Source: an uncultured beta proteobacterium (GTDB lineage: Bacteria; Pseudomonadota; Gammaproteobacteria; Burkholderiales; Burkholderiaceae). From it: a stretch of 15,647 nt of DNA. The notes under the pieces are model-generated. The model ran no database searches and was not told the origin of the DNA. It was given only the letters and a program-made list of their open reading frames with translations. Positions 14,551 to 15,647 of this stretch are shown here, piece by piece. The stretch lies in the NCBI GenBank assembly GCA_903845455.1, contig CAIMXN010000044.1:1-15647 (forward strand), written 5' to 3'. Numbering within the stretch: the first letter of the stretch is position 1; each line of letters opens with the position of its first letter. The position numbers and the translations under genes are program-made.

Positions 14551-15540
14551 TTACTCTGCTTTTGCCCCCGAGCTTCTCACCACACTAGCCATCCGCTCGA
14601 AATCTTTGACAAGCAGTTGATTGAACTCATTAGGCGTGAGAGTGCCAATCTCAATTCCCTGGCGTCGCATGCGTTCAATGATGTCTGGCTGCTTCAGTAA
14701 TTTAGCCATTTCTGCAGAAATTTTATTAATCACTTCTTTCGGCGTACCAGCGGGCGCCAGCAAACCAAACCAACTGTCAAATGCGTAAGCTTTTATCGTA
14801 TTACCAATAGGAGGAACGCCAGGCACAAAAGGCGAAGGTTTCTCTGAAGACACACCCAAGAAGCGAATACGACTATCAGTAGCAAATGGAAGTGCAGCCA
14901 CATTCGCAGCAATCACCGCCTGTGCACGATCAGCCAACAACTCGGTAATCGCATCCCCCGTCCCCTTGGTGGGGATATGAACCAAATCAATGCCGGCCAT
15001 ACTATCAAAATAAGCCATCGCCAAATGAGAGGCACTGCCATTACCAGCGCTAGCGTAATTAAATTGTCCTGGCTTAGTCTTGGCCAGCGCAACAAACTCA
15101 GCAACAGTCCTTGCTGGAGATTCTGCATTCGTCATCAAGATATAGCTACTGGTTCCAATATAGGCTGCTGCCGTGAAATCTTTCATCGGATCAAAATTTA
15201 ATTTAGGAAATAAAGTGCCATTGATATTGTGGCTGGCTGCAGCCATCACCAAGGTATACCCATCAGGAGTGGATTTGGCCACAATGCCAGTTCCGACAGT
15301 GCCACCAGCACCTGCCCTGTTCTCAACTAAGACTGGTTGTCCAAGCGCTTGGCCTAATTCATTTGAAAAGGATCTTGCCAAGGCATCCTGAACACTCCCT
15401 GGTGAAAATGGCACGACGATCTTGATTGGCTTACTCGGCCAAACCTCGACCGCAAAGGCCAAATGGCTAAGACTAGACAAAATAACTCCGGCTGCTAAGG
15501 GTAAGCAATAGCGAATTTGACGAGCAAGGGAAGTATTCAT
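14551..15540 (-). CDS. Bug/TctC family tripartite tricarboxylate transporter receptor
   Basis: A 329-residue periplasmic solute-binding protein. Residues 1-30 are a Sec signal peptide (MNTSLARQIRYCLPLAAGVI, cleavage likely after AFA). The mature protein begins EVWPSKPIKIVVPFSPGSVQ, the usual Bug opening. It continues with ENRAGAGGTVGTGIVAKSTPDGYTL and VHIPTKGTGDAITELLA, and ends with WFGLLAPAGTPKEVINKI and RRQGIEIGTLTPNEF. Bug proteins bind carboxylates, aromatic acids or other small acids for a TctAB permease. No tctA or tctB is in the window, so it is an orphan here, as is very common in Burkholderiales. It lies 28 bp before the COG2509 gene on the same strand and may share its transcript. 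It is related to, but clearly different from, the relic at 4586-4917. The ligand is unknown. No good Shine-Dalgarno is visible. Confidence 0.9.
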   Translation of the reverse strand: MNTSLARQIRYCLPLAAGVILSSLSHLAFAVEVWPSKPIKIVVPFSPGSVQDALARSFSNELGQALGQPVLVENRAGAGGTVGTGIVAKSTPDGYTLVMAAASHNINGTLFPKLNFDPMKDFTAAAYIGTSSYILMTNAESPARTVAEFVALAKTKPGQFNYASAGNGSASHLAMAYFDSMAGIDLVHIPTKGTGDAITELLADRAQAVIAANVAALPFATDSRIRFLGVSSEKPSPFVPGVPPIGNTIKAYAFDSWFGLLAPAGTPKEVINKISAEMAKLLKQPDIIERMRRQGIEIGTLTPNEFNQLLVKDFERMASVVRSSGAKAE

Positions 15541-15619
15541 GGATATTCCGTTTAAAGGGCCTAATTCACAAAATGATACTGGGTATATGGCTAGCGCTCT
15601 TTAAAGGCGATAATGCGCC

Positions 15620-15647
15620 ATGGCTCTACGCGCAACTATCCACAAAG
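15620..15647 (+). CDS. yaeQ: Probable YaeQ family protein, first nine codons (3' truncated by window edge)
   Basis: ATG at 15620 opens MALRATIHK, very similar to the conserved N-terminus of YaeQ proteins (MALKATI.KA). YaeQ is a small PD-(D/E)XK-like fold protein of unclear function. It is divergent from the Bug receptor gene across 79 bp, in which I can place no convincing promoter. Only nine residues are visible, so the call is tentative. Confidence 0.55.

Noticed and set aside
15601..15647. Minus-strand tail reading LWIVARRAMAHYRL then stop, as the end of another gene
   Set aside because: No family is recognisable, while the plus strand at the same place gives the YaeQ-like start MALRATIHK.

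Overview
The window looks like chromosomal DNA of a moderately AT-rich betaproteobacterium. A Polynucleobacter-like or related Burkholderiales organism is my best guess. This rests on gene content and style: Bug/TctC solute receptors, a Tat-exported sulfide dehydrogenase flavoprotein, CbpA-CbpM, a YaeQ-type start, and short intergenic gaps. It is not a database match. I see no rRNA, tRNA, CRISPR array, insertion sequence or phage gene.

Layout. (1) 1-1378, plus: tail of a cytochrome c subunit followed by the FAD subunit of flavocytochrome c sulfide dehydrogenase, closed by a hairpin terminator. (2) 1484-2710, plus: a PsiE-like membrane protein and a pirin. (3) 2717-6535: a sugar-acid catabolic cassette. 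A GntR/UTRA regulator and an SMP-30 lactonase lie on the minus strand. An UxaA/GarD-type dehydratase lies divergently on the plus strand. Two 16-bp operator copies in inverted orientation flank overlapping divergent promoters between them. A frameshifted 3' relic of a Bug receptor gene sits in the leader of the dehydratase. (4) 6680-7986, plus: CbpA co-chaperone and its modulator CbpM. (5) 7997-9922, minus: Uup-type ABC-F ATPase, divergent from an unassigned P-loop kinase-like gene (9990-10598). (6) 10661-15540, all minus: an intact Bug receptor, a COG2509 FAD-dependent oxidoreductase coupled by ATGA overlap to HemN, then OmpW, which has two FNR/Anr-type boxes upstream. (7) The right edge holds the first nine codons of a probable yaeQ on the plus strand.

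How the genes work together. The lactonase would open a sugar lactone, the dehydratase would convert the resulting sugar acid to a 2-keto-3-deoxy acid, and the GntR protein would hold both divergent units off through the paired operators. The lost Bug receptor was probably the matching substrate-binding protein. FccAB passes electrons from sulfide to periplasmic cytochrome c. HemN (oxygen-independent haem synthesis) and OmpW (FNR-box promoter) point to life at low oxygen.

I found no clear new defence or mobile system. The items most worth following up are the symmetrical operator pair, the receptor relic, the coupled COG2509-HemN pair, and the cluster of FNR-like inverted repeats before ompW.
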